Source of the DNA: Hemibagrus wyckioides
Taxonomy: Eukaryota > Chordata > Actinopteri > Siluriformes > Bagridae
Reading direction: 5' to 3'
Assembly (NCBI RefSeq): GCF_019097595.1
Contig: NC_080711.1
Coordinates: forward strand, 21,600,928 to 21,664,927
DNA length: 64,000 bases
In this document: in pieces, positions 47,822 through 58,866 of the stretch
How positions within the stretch are numbered: position 1 is the first letter of the stretch
Layout of the letters: each line of letters starts with the position of its first letter
Position numbers and translations under genes: made by a program
The notes under the pieces: model-generated
Database searches by the model: none
What the model saw: the letters and a program-made list of their open reading frames with translations, nothing else
What the model was told of the DNA's origin: nothing

Positions 47822-48740
47822 TTATGAGACATGTTACACACATCCTCTCAATGCAACTAATAAATCATCTCAGTCACACTTTCACTTTCTTCTATTGTAA
47901 TGTATTTGTAAGGTTTTGCAGCATTTTAAAACAGTCACACAATCATTTTTAAATAAAATCATTGTGAACTATTATTAATCCCTTCATTTTACAGGATTTT
48001 TAACCAACAGTTGAATCAGTGTTTACTGAGTGGATTCAGGAATAATACAGCATGTTTCCAGCAGTGTGTTGTGTTTAACACACAGTCTGTTCTCACAGTG
48101 TGAGGTGCAATAATTGAAACAACTGAAGGAGGCAGCAGAGTTTAACAAATAAAGTCGAGAAAAAGGCACGAACTGCATTCTGTATGAGACTCATTATAAA
48201 AAATAACTGTCTAAATGTTTCAAAAATTAGGATTATTTATGTTACATATAACCTGAGATTTACACCTAGTATGTAGCATTTTCTTTTGCATGAGTGAAAT
48301 GTTTACAGTTTATATTTATGTGTTCATGTCACTAAGACATACTAGAGACATCTTCTCAAAGGCTTCTGGATGAAGAGCTTTGCTCCTTATGAGAAAAAAA
48401 GACAAGCCTATGCTTTAAATTATTCCATCATTCACAAAGATTTAATAACAGACAAGTTGTTGGCATGAGCCCCTGACTGAATGAATCAGTGATGATTTGT
48501 GACCTGAATTATTTCTTTAATTAATTTCTTTAATTAACACAAAGATGAAAAAAGGCAGGTTCTGATCAGAGCTGAATGTTCTTCTGAGTGTTACAGTGAT
48601 ACACGGTGATGGACTTTAAAGAAGTGAGAGCCAATGTGTAAAGAGCAGTGATGAACCTGACAGCATGAAACACACCCAGAGTCTTACAGGAAGCTTTTTC
48701 TCATCTCAGCTGTTCCTCTGTGAATGTTTTTATATCTCTA
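47822..48740. other. Intergenic V31-V32
   Basis: Family-B 3' flank, then family-A 5' flank. No gene seen. Confidence 0.55.
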
Positions 48741-48751
48741 GTGGGCGTGTC

Positions 48752-48759
48752 ATGCAAAT
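48752..48759 (+). promoter_or_regulatory. V32 octamer ATGCAAAT
   Basis: Perfect octamer, family-A context. Confidence 0.85.
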
Positions 48760-48861
48760 GAAATCCTGCATTTGAACCATTTATGCTGAAACATTCAGCC
48801 CAACAACATACCAGCAGTTTGTGTTCATTTACAGCAGCAGGAATCATTTTAATTCTTTGAG

Positions 48862-49294
48862 ATGGGATTAGGCAGTGTTTTGTGTTACTTTTCTTTAGCA
48901 ATGTTCTTTCAGTATTATTATTTATTTAACATAAATATTTTATGGATTTTTCTTACTTTCTTTTTTAACTTTAACACCAATCTGTGTGTTCTTGCAGATT
49001 CCTGCAGTCAGACACTGACCGAGTCTGATCCAGTGATCATCAAACCTGATCAGTCTCATAAACTGACCTGCACAGCCTCTGGATTTAACTTTAGTAGCTA
49101 TTACATGTCTTGGATCAGACAGGCTCCTGGAAAAGGGCTGGAATTTGTTGCAAGAATCTACAGTAGTAGCAAATATTACTCCAGTGCAGTTCAGGGCCAC
49201 TTCAGCATCTCCAGAGACAACAGTAAGAAGCAGGTGTATCTGCAGATGAACAGCATGAGGACAGAAGACACTGCAGTTTATTACTGCACCCGAC
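48862..49294 (+). pseudogene. ighv: V32: open IGHV, family A, no RSS, altered donor
   Basis: Leader [16 protein letters not shown] small deletion removed the normal CAAT/GTTAGT donor; the nearest GT (48912) is in phase 2 and would shift the V exon (48998-49294). However, the intron reads open in frame, so 48862-49320 is one unspliced ORF. V-exon motifs are normal (CDR1 SSYYMS, YYCTR). After Thr-Arg the sequence jumps to the 3' flank; the RSS is deleted, so no V(D)J joining is expected. Confidence 0.85.
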
Positions 49295-49650
49295 ATGGAG
49301 GTCAAAGAACCAAAATGTGAACATTGTCTGGACATTTATGCTGATTTTAGATTATGATGAATTTAGGCAATAAAAATATAAGCAACTCACAAAACAGTGT
49401 AGCTTTCCTGCACCCTTTCAGGATTCTGTGTAATGAGATCCACTCAATATAAATGTTTTCCCTACATGTTTAAAACACAGAAATATTTCACAGTTTGACA
49501 GAATGAGAACTATGTAAAAATTTTAGAGGTTGAAAGTTATTTACATACTAAATTTAACTTTACTTATTCAGTTTTAAATAAATATAACGTAACTTAAGCA
49601 CCAAAGAACATTTTTCACTGTTCTACAAAACCTGTAGAACACCATCATAA
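49295..49650. other. Intergenic V32-V33
   Basis: AT-rich, no gene; similar to 22700-22960. Confidence 0.5.
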
Positions 49651-49654
49651 CAAT

Positions 49655-49674
49655 ATGTAAATGAATATGCAAAA
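49655..49674 (+). promoter_or_regulatory. V33 tandem octamer variants
   Basis: ATGTAAAT (49655-49662) and ATGCAAAA (49667-49674), each one base off the octamer, 4 bp apart. Confidence 0.55.
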
Positions 49675-49759
49675 TCTTCCCCTTACAGCTACATATAGAG
49701 AAATATCAGCCACGGTCACTGTGGGCTCTGGAGAGTTTAGCACTGCTTTTAGATAAAAG

Positions 49760-50216
49760 ATGTTCCTTCCAGTTCTGCTGCTGCTGGCAGCTTCATCCTG
49801 TGAGTTTCACTTCAGTAATGAACTCAGAGCTGCTAGTAAATTACTGCAGTTATAACCTACTGTACATACATTTTTACTGAAATTGTGACATCTCTTTTTT
49901 TCAGATGTGGAATGTGCAGTAGAGCTCACTCAGGACACCTCAGTGATGTTAAAGCCTGGAGATTCTTTAACCCTCAGCTGTAAAGTATCCGGTTACTCAG
50001 TTACTGATAACAGCTACGCCACAGGTTGGATTCGACAACCTGCAGGGAAAACTCTGGAATGGATAAACTACATTTGGGGGGGTGGAAGCATGTATCATAA
50101 AGAGTCTCTAAAAAGCAAGTTCAGTATTTCTAAAGATGCCTCCAGCAGCACGGTGACTCTGAGAGGACAGAACATGCAGACTGAAGACACAGCTGTGTAT
50201 TACTGTGCACGGAGAC
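49760..50216 (+). CDS. ighv: V33: intact IGHV segment
   Basis: Leader 49760-49799 (MFLPVLLLLAASS), V exon 49905-50216 starting YVECAVELTQ. CDR1 DNSYAT, GKTLEWIN, glycine-rich CDR2 WGGGSM, YYCARR. RSS 50217-50254 has heptamer CACACTG. Intact form of the V15 relic. Confidence 0.92.
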
Positions 50217-50254
50217 CACACTGATGCATTTCCTTAAATATCATTACAAAAACA
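50217..50254 (+). other. V33 RSS
   Basis: CACACTG, 22-bp spacer, ACAAAAACA. Confidence 0.8.
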
Positions 50255-51100
50255 CACGTGTACTGTAATCATACACTGAGCTCATATTTTCATAATCTAC
50301 ATATTTGTACTAAAAAAACATTAAGACTGAAAAACATTTTCTCACCAGTTCACAATTAAACAGCATTTACTTACTAAATTTAACTTAGATATTCAGTCTT
50401 AAATAAATTCAAACTAATTTAAGCACCAAAGAACATTTTAATAAGTATGTGAATTTATTAACTTCACATATCTTCACAGTCTTAAATTTTTCTTCAGATG
50501 ACTTTAGAGTTGGACACTGAGAGTAAAGTACAACCTCCATCATAAAGACATGGTTATAAATGACTTAACTGACCACTGATTCATTTGATTAAAAACTAGT
50601 GCTGTCACAGAAATCCCCTTTACCATACAACTGCAATGCTATTATTTTTAAGGCAACTGTTAATTTATTTAATTTATGTACATGTGTCTATACACAACTT
50701 CACAGATGTTGAGTTAGCTGTTAGTCCTCAAATGTCAGCTCACGTAACAAGTTAAGGACTCCTAAGTATTCATATACTGAAGTCAGATGTAAAATATTGT
50801 GCTTTGTTTGTGAAATACAGATTGCTGTTTTTATAAATTACATTTTGAATTGTGACAATGCAACTAAACATGCAGAGAAACACAAGAACTTGACTGATGC
50901 AGAGCAGCGATAGTGCGGTCAGTTAAAGGGCGGCCATAATCTAGCCCATTTGCCATCATCTAAACCCTGTTTGCTATAATTTTCTGGAAAGAAAAATCAA
51001 AATGCAGACTTATATAAATATATATAAATATAATATAGTTCAGCTATACAGTGAGCAGCATGTGGTTGTGGATTGAACACCTCCATAGTGGTCATGGACA
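50255..51100. other. Intergenic V33-V34
   Basis: AT-rich, no gene. Lacks the CTCF-like motif seen before V6, V11, V22 and V27. Confidence 0.5.
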
Positions 51101-51106
51101 CTCCCT

Positions 51107-51114
51107 ATTCAAAT
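51107..51114 (+). promoter_or_regulatory. V34 variant octamer ATTCAAAT
   Basis: Family-C octamer variant. Confidence 0.55.
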
Positions 51115-51231
51115 AGAGTCGTGTATAAACAGCATGTTCTTGGCTGCTCTAGTTTCCAGTGAGCTCTGTGATAGATAACACTCCCATACACTTTAAATCT
51201 GGGTGAAGCAGAACTGTTTCAGAACAGAAAG

Positions 51232-51659
51232 ATGATTTTAGGACAGTGTATTTTATTACTACTCATTTCATGTAAGTTTATGTTTTTTTATGTGATGATT
51301 ACTAGCATTACAATCGTTATAACATAACATTACCTAGTTCTACTCTTCTCTTCCAGATTCTTATGGACAGTCCCTGACCTCCTCTGCTTCTGTAGTAAAG
51401 AGACCTGGAGAGTCGGTCACTCTCTCATGTACTGTCTCTGGATTCTCAATGGGAAGCAGCTACATGAACTGGATCCGTCAGAAACCAGGACAAGGACTGG
51501 AGTGGATCGGATACATTGACACTGGCACTGGCACTACATTTGCTCAGTCACTGCAGGGCCAGTTCTCCATCACTAAAGACACCAGTAAAAACATGCTGTA
51601 CCTAGAAGTGAAGAGTCTGAAAGCTGAAGACACGGCAGTTTATTACTGTGCACGAGACT
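51232..51659 (+). CDS. ighv: V34: intact IGHV segment, family C
   Basis: Leader 51232-51271, V exon 51357-51659; CDR1 GSSYMN, CDR2 DTGTGT, YYCARD. RSS 51660-51697. Confidence 0.93.
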
Positions 51660-51697
51660 CACACTGACACAACAGACTCCAGAGCTGTACAAAAACT
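51660..51697 (+). other. V34 RSS
   Basis: CACACTG, 22-bp spacer, ACAAAAACT. Confidence 0.82.
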
Positions 51698-52690
51698 TAC
51701 ACAAGCACGTCCTCATGAGCTGTAAATATTCCCTCAGCAGGAAGCTGCACCCCAGTGACATTTATTATAAACATCCATTCACACTCAGCACTCAGATCTT
51801 CTTCTTTATTCCTCTTTATATCTCTTCTAGAAATTATTAATATTAATAATAAGAATCCCCATGTAAAGTATCACATTTACATTATAATGTCTTTATATAT
51901 TTGAGTTGTGACTATATACTGTACTATTCATTGTTTTATTCTTCTTATTTGTGATACCAGCTGCCGGAACACTACAGGACAATGGATTAATTTCCTGAAT
52001 TTAGAAACACAGAGTGTTCAGCAGTTCAAACAAAATGTTTTCTGCAGCATCATTACTACAAACTCCTGGAATCAAAAATCATCTGTATCTGCAGCAGCAC
52101 ACTTGTATTTGAGAAGGATTCATGAAACTATGAAATCTAACAGCTGAAGGATGTTTATGCAAATTCATCCTGTTATATAAAAAATCAGCCTGGTTGTTGT
52201 AGTGGATGTTGCTATCAGTGATAGAAGCTCCACACACTCAACTCAGTACAAAACTCACTTCTGTAACATGTAAATATTTATTGCACTTATTGAGGGCAGC
52301 AGCTCACTTCTACTGAAGTTAAACTGGCTCCAAGACGGATCATTTTACAGGAAAGCAAGAAAAGACATGAGTTCTATCTCAAATAACTAGGAGCAGAGGA
52401 ATCCTCTAAATAACAACAGTAAAAACACACCCGATATACTGTATCAGTTTGGATGACTTATGTATACATAAAGAGCCTTTGTAAATGATAACCTATAGAG
52501 ACAGTGCAAATTGGAACTTTTATATTAAGCATTCACTTCACTCCTGATTCGATTTTTTGAAGCAGATAATTTTAAACTTTTGAGCAAGAAAGAAGAAAAA
52601 ATATAGAAAATAGTTTCACCATCTAGCTTTCGATTCGATTCGATTCACTCAGGACTGAACTGTATACAATATGTACTGTATACACTGTCT
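51698..52690. other. Intergenic after V34
   Basis: Left part is family-C 3' flank related to 19324-19800. A short TTCGA run lies at 52627-52646. No gene. Confidence 0.5.
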
Positions 52691-52693
52691 CTC

Positions 52694-53203
52694 TTGACTG
52701 TGTGGACGCACACACGCACACACATAATTTATATTGTTCATTACTTATTGCACTACCTCAACCTGTCATCCGCTGCTATAGTTATATTTATGTTTATTTC
52801 TATTTGTACTACCTCAACCGCTGCTGTTGTATTTTTGCACAATATTTTTTTACATCATTTCATTTTATCTTATTTTATTTCACTTACATTCCATTACACA
52901 TGTTCTTTTCTCTTTTTTTTCAGCGCTAAGTGTCCTGTGTTCTTTTGTGTTGTCTTTCTTGTATTTATTGTCTTTTGCACTGTCTTGTCTATGCTCTGTT
53001 TGCACCTAGCTGCACACTGTGCACTTTACATGGCTAAGACTTCTGTCCTAGCTCTGTGGTGTTGTTTTTTTGTGTTGAACTCTTTGTTGTTGTATGTTTA
53101 TGTAGCACCAGGTCCTGGAGAAACGTTGTTTCATTTCACTATGGACTGCGTCAGCTATATGTGGTTGAAATGACAATAAAGCTTCTTGAATCTTGAATCT
53201 TGA
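52694..53203 (+). mobile_element. Rex1/L2-type LINE 3' UTR
   Basis: Plus-strand 3' end only: GGAGAAACGTTGTTTCATTT, AATAAAGCTTCTTGAATC and a CTTGAAT repeat tail. The open frames across it are low-complexity and not genes. The same 3' end lies inverted at 47040 and 57072. Confidence 0.8.
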
Positions 53204-53326
53204 TTAGATTCAATTAGATTTCAGCTTTGTCTTCTGTTCACTAGAGATTACAATTCTTCTTCAGAATTTAAAAACACCTGATCTAGAATCTTCTCAGCTA
53301 TTTCTCTCTGGATTCATCAGTTAAAG

Positions 53327-53339
53327 CCTCTAGAGGGCA
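53327..53339 (+). promoter_or_regulatory. CTCF-like motif upstream of V35
   Basis: CCTCTAGAGGGCA, 600 bp upstream of the start. Confidence 0.5.
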
Positions 53340-53839
53340 GACTATACCAGAATGAACATCATGTTCTATTGAACGGTTTGATTATAATGTTAAATGTAGT
53401 TCATACTGTTCAGAAAACACTGCAATATTTCACCACGTCAGAGTCAAATATAGAATCAGATATTCACATTGTTATTTTAACAACTTCTCAAAAACAGAAA
53501 CCAGGAAATTTGTAGACATGAGAATAATTTCTTTGTTAATGTAATTCTCTAGAGTGCAGCCTACACATGACTGATAATGATATAAAGGATTGCTTATATA
53601 ATTATTATTATTTTCATGTATTTAACCTAGATTCAGATTAATTTGAGGGAACTGGAAATAGATCAGTTTTCATTCTGACCATCACAGAAACTTTTAATTA
53701 CATCACAAAAAATCCATATCGTTAATAATAATAACAAAAAAAAGAGTTATTTTCCACATTAAATTGATATTGATTAAAACAGTGTGAGTGTGATTAACAG
53801 CTGCAGAGCTGCACTCAACACAGCCTCTCTGGAATGTTT

Positions 53840-53847
53840 ATGCAAAT
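53840..53847 (+). promoter_or_regulatory. V35 octamer ATGCAAAT
   Basis: Perfect octamer 87 bp before the start. Confidence 0.82.
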
Positions 53848-53926
53848 CTGCATCTCCTCTTGTAATATTAGCAGCGTGCTGATCTAGAGAGGAAACACTT
53901 CTCATTAGTCTTCCTTCAACACAAAC

Positions 53927-54372
53927 ATGTTAGCTTCAGCTCCACTGCTGCTGCTGGCTCTCGCCCCCTGTGAGTGTTTGGATTGAAGCTTTATTATTTC
54001 ATCTGATCCTTTCAGTTGGACATGTCAACCTTTTCTTTTTCTCTTTTCACAGATGTGTTCTGTGCTACTGAGCTCATCCAGCCAGACTCACTGCTTATAA
54101 AGCCAGGAGAGACTTTAACCATCACCTGTAAAGTGTCTGGAGCTTCTATCACTGATAGCAGCAGCCACTATGGAACAGCTTGGATTCGACAACCTGCAGG
54201 AAAAGCTTTAGAATGGATCAACACCATTTATTATAATGGTGATATTTATAAGAAAGATTCACTTAAAGACAAGTTTGTCGTCTCTCGAGACACTTCCAGT
54301 AACACTGTGACCTTACGGGGACAGAACATGCAGACTGAAGACACAGCTGTGTATTACTGCACTCGTGATCCA
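53927..54372 (+). CDS. ighv: V35: intact IGHV segment
   Basis: Leader 53927-53969 (MLASAPLLLLALAP, GTGAGT donor), V exon 54053-54372 starting YVFCATELIQ. Long CDR1 DSSSHYGTA, CDR2 YYNGDIY, FR3 VSRDTSSNT, YYCTRD. RSS 54373-54410. Only intact member of its kind here; its 3' flank reappears behind V37. Confidence 0.92.
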
Positions 54373-54410
54373 CACAGTGACACGACAAGCTGCAGTGCTG
54401 CACAAAAACT
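54373..54410 (+). other. V35 RSS
   Basis: CACAGTG, 22-bp spacer, ACAAAAACT. Confidence 0.85.
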
Positions 54411-54467
54411 TCATCACTATTCACTTCTTTAATTAAATATTGTAACTAATCCTCCCATTACACGTTG

Positions 54468-54595
54468 GGTCACGTGGTGATCATTTTCACTTCGCGGTCC
54501 GTAGATTCATTCCTAGCGGCGGCAAGCCAGAAGGCCACCGGGAAATGTCCCGGTGCTCCCGATGGCCAGTCCGCCCCTGGATCCAGGTCTGCTTG
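54468..54595. other. GC-rich island with palindrome
   Basis: About 130 bp of markedly higher GC than its surroundings, with an inverted repeat CACCGGGA/TCCCGGTG (54536-54555, 4-bp loop). Probably a repeat fragment; family not recognised. Confidence 0.5.
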
Positions 54596-54886
54596 TCTTT
54601 TAGCAGAAATGTGAAATTATTCTCAATACAGGACCTAGTTAGCTACTGATGTCTGTTGCTTTGATAGGGCAGTTTGTGTAAACGAATACATCTTTAACTG
54701 CTCATTATTACACACTCAGCTTCAGTTACAGTGATACACAGTGATGGATTAAAAAATCATGAGATCTAATGAGTAAAGAGCAGTGATGAACCTGACAGCA
54801 TGAAACACACCCAGAGTCTTACAGGAAGCTTTTTCTCATCTCAGCTGTTCCTCTGTGAATGTTTTTATATCTCTAGTGGGCGTGTC

Positions 54887-54894
54887 ATGCAAAT
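54887..54894 (+). promoter_or_regulatory. V36 octamer ATGCAAAT
   Basis: Perfect octamer, family-A context. Confidence 0.85.
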
Positions 54895-55004
54895 GAAATC
54901 CTGTATTTGAACCATTTATGCTGAAACATTCAGCCCAACAACATACCAGCAGTTTGTGTTCATTTACAGCAGCAGGAAACCTTTTTTTTTTTCCTTGCTT
55001 TGAG

Positions 55005-55480
55005 ATGGGACTAGGCAGTGTTTTCAATCTAGCAATGTTCATTCAATGTAAGTTTTATTATTTATGTTTTATTATTTGTTGCATACTTTTATCAAAAATA
55101 TCTTCTTTTATTATTTCTTTCTTTTATATATATATAACTTAACACCTATCTTTTTGTATTCTTCTTTTTCAGATTCCTGCAGTCAGACACTGATCGAGTC
55201 TGATCCAGTGATCATCAAACCTGATCAGTCTCATAAACTGACCTGCACAGCCTCTGGATTAGACTTTAGTAGCTACTGGATGGCTTGGATCAGACAGGCG
55301 CCTGGAAAAGGACTGAAATTTGTTGCAGTTATCGAGTATGATAGTGTTAGAAAGTTTTACTCCAGTGCAGTTCAGGGCCGCTTCACCATCTCCAGAGACA
55401 ACAGTAAGAAGCAGGTGTATCTGCAGATGAACAGCATGAGGACAGAAGACACTGCAGTTTATTACTGCGCCTGAAGAACA
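55005..55480 (+). CDS. ighv: V36: IGHV segment, family A, atypical 3' end
   Basis: Leader 55005-55047, shortened, with a GTAAGT donor (other members have GTTAGT); V exon 55173-55480. CDR1 SSYWMA, FR2 GKGLKFVA replaces LEW, CDR2 YDSVRKF. Right after YYCA comes TGA, 7 bp before the heptamer CACAGGG. Trimming at the joint could remove that stop. Best called an ORF-class gene. Confidence 0.8.
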
Positions 55481-55518
55481 CACAGGGATACAGCCGCTTA
55501 GACATCAGTACAAAAACA
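55481..55518 (+). other. V36 RSS, variant heptamer
   Basis: CACAGGG, 22-bp spacer, ACAAAAACA. Confidence 0.7.
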
Positions 55519-56440
55519 CATACTTGCTCTAGTCACATGAGAAGCTCCCAGTTTCTGGACATTTATCCTGATGTAATATTTTTTTATTCTTTGAACATAT
55601 GTAATATATATTGCATAAATTCACAATGTCACAGACAGAGAACTATGAAAGCTGTTGTTCACAAAGCTAGGAAATTGAGCTCAGTACCATGATCATTGTG
55701 ATTAATGTTGATTTCTCAATTAACTTATTGGTTAAACCACTAGATTTACTTTACCACTGATACTGTATCTGAGCGCTTTCTTTCTTTTAACCCATCTTTA
55801 ATCATTTTAATTGTTGCTCCATGTGAGACTTTTTTTTAAAGCAAGAAAATGATAATCTTTTTCTCCTAAATGACTCTTTCTAGATCTGGATCATTTAGAA
55901 ACAGGTCTTTTGCGCCTCTAGAGGGCAGTCTGTACAAACTCAACCATCTCAATGTGTTTCCATCTGTACATTTAGGCAATCTCTCTTTTCACATTCTGTT
56001 ATGACTCCAGCATCATGACACTCAGATTAAACTCAGTTACATAAAGCATCTTACTGACCTGCTTTGTATTGATCAGTAAATAAGGTTCTTAGTTATAGAA
56101 ACACTGATTTCTGTGGAAAATTCATATGAAGTCAAACAAGTGAGACAATCGATAATCTTATTTTATACAAATAAACACCTCATTAAACTTTTGATTAATT
56201 TATATCTTACACATATCACTTTTCATAATCCCAGGATCCTCAAGCATACATAACAATTATTTTGATGTATTAAATATTTATTCCTTGTTGCCTATTTCAC
56301 TGAGACGCTGAGTTTTTTGAAAAGGAAATTTAAGTATTTGATAAAGAAGCTTCTATTCTATTATAAACCCACATATCCTCCATCAGATGAATCTCCTCCT
56401 CATGATTTAAATACATTTCAGATACATTCTCCTCCCATCA
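55519..56440. other. Intergenic V36-V37
   Basis: AT-rich; no gene; related to 45983-46600. Confidence 0.5.
55915..55927 (+). promoter_or_regulatory. CTCF-like motif upstream of V37
   Basis: CCTCTAGAGGGCA, 716 bp upstream of the V37 exon. Confidence 0.5.
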
Positions 56441-56449
56441 TCAGCAGAT

Positions 56450-56932
56450 AAGCAAATCCAAGCATCAGAGCTGGATCTCACTCTATTTATATGATGTGAT
56501 GGTGTCTGTTAAACTTTGGAGAACAGAGAAGACTCCAGTACAAACAACACACACCATGTTATAAAGGTGTAAGCAGTATAAAGGTGCAGCAGATATTGTG
56601 TGAGATATCACCATGTGTTTTCCTCCACAGATGTACATGGTGAGGAACTGACTCAGCCTGCTTCCATGACAGTCCAGCCAGGCCAGAGTCTCTCCATCCA
56701 CTGCAAGGTTTCATATTCAGTTACGGGCAGTCACACAGCTTGGATCCGACAACCTGCAGGAAAAGCTCTGGAGTGGATTGGACACATCTATTCTAATGGG
56801 AATACACTTTACAGTGACAAACTGAAAAATAAGTTCAGCATCTCCAGAGACACTTCTACTAACACAATAACAATTGGAGGACAGAACATGCAGACTGAAG
56901 ACACAGCTGTGTATTACTGCGCTCGTGATCCA
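56450..56932 (+). pseudogene. ighv: V37: IGHV pseudogene, family B body, V35-type end
   Basis: Promoter kept (AAGCAAAT 56450-56457), but the leader is deleted after ATGTT, giving ATG-TTA-TAA at 56555. V exon 56631-56932 is open: CDR1 GSHTA, CDR2 IYSNGNTLY, YYCARD. From the end of FR3 on, the sequence follows V35, not family B. The heptamer position reads TACCATG, so the RSS is dead although the nonamer ACAAAAACC (56962-56970) survives. Confidence 0.87.
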
Positions 56933-57071
56933 TACCATGACACAGTAAGCTGCAGTGCTGCACAAAAACCTCACTATTCACTTCTTTAATTAAATAATAA
57001 CTACATTTTACTGAGTAACTAATACACACATTCCATAGACACACAGACACCCAAAAAATAATATAAAAGTT

Positions 57072-57640
57072 CACTTCAATTCAAGTCAAGAAGCTTTTAT
57101 TGTCATTTCAATCATATATATCTGACGCAGTACACAGTGAAATGAAATAACATTTCTCCATGGTGCTACATAAAACAGCATAGAGCAACTTGGGACACGG
57201 CAGAGCTAAGGACCTAAAGTAACTTGTCCTAGCCACATGAAGTGCATCGTGTGCAACCTAGTGCAAACAGTGCAAGACAAAAGACAGTGCAAACAGGAGG
57301 GTGAAAAGTGAATGTGAGGGGTGTGTGATTTCATCTACAATGCTGTTGGATTTGCAAATGCAGCATGTGGTTTAAATGTCCATGATAGAGGGGAGAGAGA
57401 CTCCAGTGATCATTGTTCTGCACCTCAAACCGAGCACAGAAGTCGTTCAGTGCATCTGGGTGGAAGGCATCACTGTCACGGGCAAAGAAAGTTTTCTTGT
57501 AGTTCGTGATCACCTGGATGCCCTGCCACATGAGCTGGGGGTCTCCTCTCCCCTGGAAGTGGCTGTGGATTTTCTAAAAGTGTGCATGCTTTGCTTCTCT
57601 GATGGCTCAGGACAGTTTGGTTCTTGCTGTTCTTAAGGCC
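57072..57640 (-). mobile_element. Rex1/L2-type LINE fragment
   Basis: Minus strand. 3' UTR at 57072-57300, then a piece of the pol region before RT ([12 protein letters not shown] and LNDFCARFE at 57430-57531) with frameshifts. The RT between them is missing. Confidence 0.75.
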
Positions 57641-57699
57641 ATCTTGTCCCCTATTCTGAAGGCAGAGTCTCTAAACTTGTATCATAGCAGTTATTCTTC

Positions 57700-58310
57700 T
57701 ACCTACATAGAAATATCATTCATGAAGTGTTTCAGTCAGGATTTGGGCCTCATAATAGCACAGAGATAGTGCTGTTTAAAGTGGAAATGACCTACTACTG
57801 GCCTCTGATCAGGGTTGTGTTTCCTTGCTGGTTTTACTTGACCCTAGTACAGCTTTTGACACCACTGATCATACAATTCTACTTGATAGGCTACAAAATG
57901 TTGTTGGTGTTTAGGGGACAGCCCTTTTCTTGCTTAGGTCTTATTTGACTGATTGTTGGACTGAAGTTTGTAGATCTAAATAATGACTTCTCAGTGCATA
58001 TTATTGTTATGATCTGTGTTCCACAAGGTTCTGTTTTAGGCTCACTGCTTTTCTCCTTATACATGCTATCTCTTTGTACAATTATTCATAAACACTGAAT
58101 TAACTTCCACTGTTTCAGCAAAACCAAATGAGATTCAACAGTTTATTAAGATTGAAGAATGTGTAAAAGACATTAGACAGTTGACACTTACTAACAGAAG
58201 TGCTTGTACTAGAACCACATGCAGCCAGAAGTAAGCTTTCTGATTCCACACTAACTCTGAATGAAAGAGACTTATCTTCTCTTTCGTAAATGATCATCAG
58301 GACAGTTTGT
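57700..58310 (+). mobile_element. Degenerate L2-type LINE, RT fragment
   Basis: Plus strand. FQSGFGPHNSTE-like start (57730) and, after frameshifts, VPQGSVLGSLLFSLY-like sequence near 58020-58070. Different from the Rex1/L2-type element in the duplicated blocks. Confidence 0.65.
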
Positions 58311-58760
58311 GAATCCACAAACTGTATTCTGTATGAGACTCCTTAACTATCACTCATTATCAGACAAATATCTGAGTAACTGTCTTATGTATTACCTGAG
58401 ATTTACACAGGATATGTAGCATTTTATAAAAACAGAATAAAAAATACATTATATTCTCCTCTATTCCTCAGTTGATTAATTGATACAGTAAAATGTTTAT
58501 AGTTTTACTTATGTGTTCATGTGAGATAATGAAGGCAAAGTTTTCTGGATGAAGGGCTTTGTTCCTTCTGGTTTCATCAAAAAGGATAGGGGAAAAAAAG
58601 AGAAGCAGATGCTTTAAATTATAACAAAACTATGTAAATCTTTACAAAGATTTAACAACTGACAAGTTGTTGGCATGAGCTACTGACTGAATGAGTCAGT
58701 GATGAATCTCCACCTCTTGATTTACATTTCAGATACATTCTCCTCCCATCATCAGCAGAT

Positions 58761-58768
58761 AAGCAAAT
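58761..58768 (+). promoter_or_regulatory. V38 variant octamer AAGCAAAT
   Basis: Family-B octamer variant. Confidence 0.6.
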
Positions 58769-58866
58769 CCAAGCATCAGAGCTGGATCTCACTCTATTTA
58801 TATGATGTGATGGTGTCTGTTAAACTTTGGAGAACAGAGAAGACTCCAGTACAAACAACACACACC

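Noticed and set aside
52694..53173. 159-codon plus-strand ORF of hydrophobic residues
   Set aside because: T-rich LINE 3' UTR read through; it ends at the LINE polyadenylation signal and has no domain.
56941..56970. Alternative V37 heptamer CACAGTA
   Set aside because: Spacing to the nonamer is 14 bp, which fits neither 12 nor 23.
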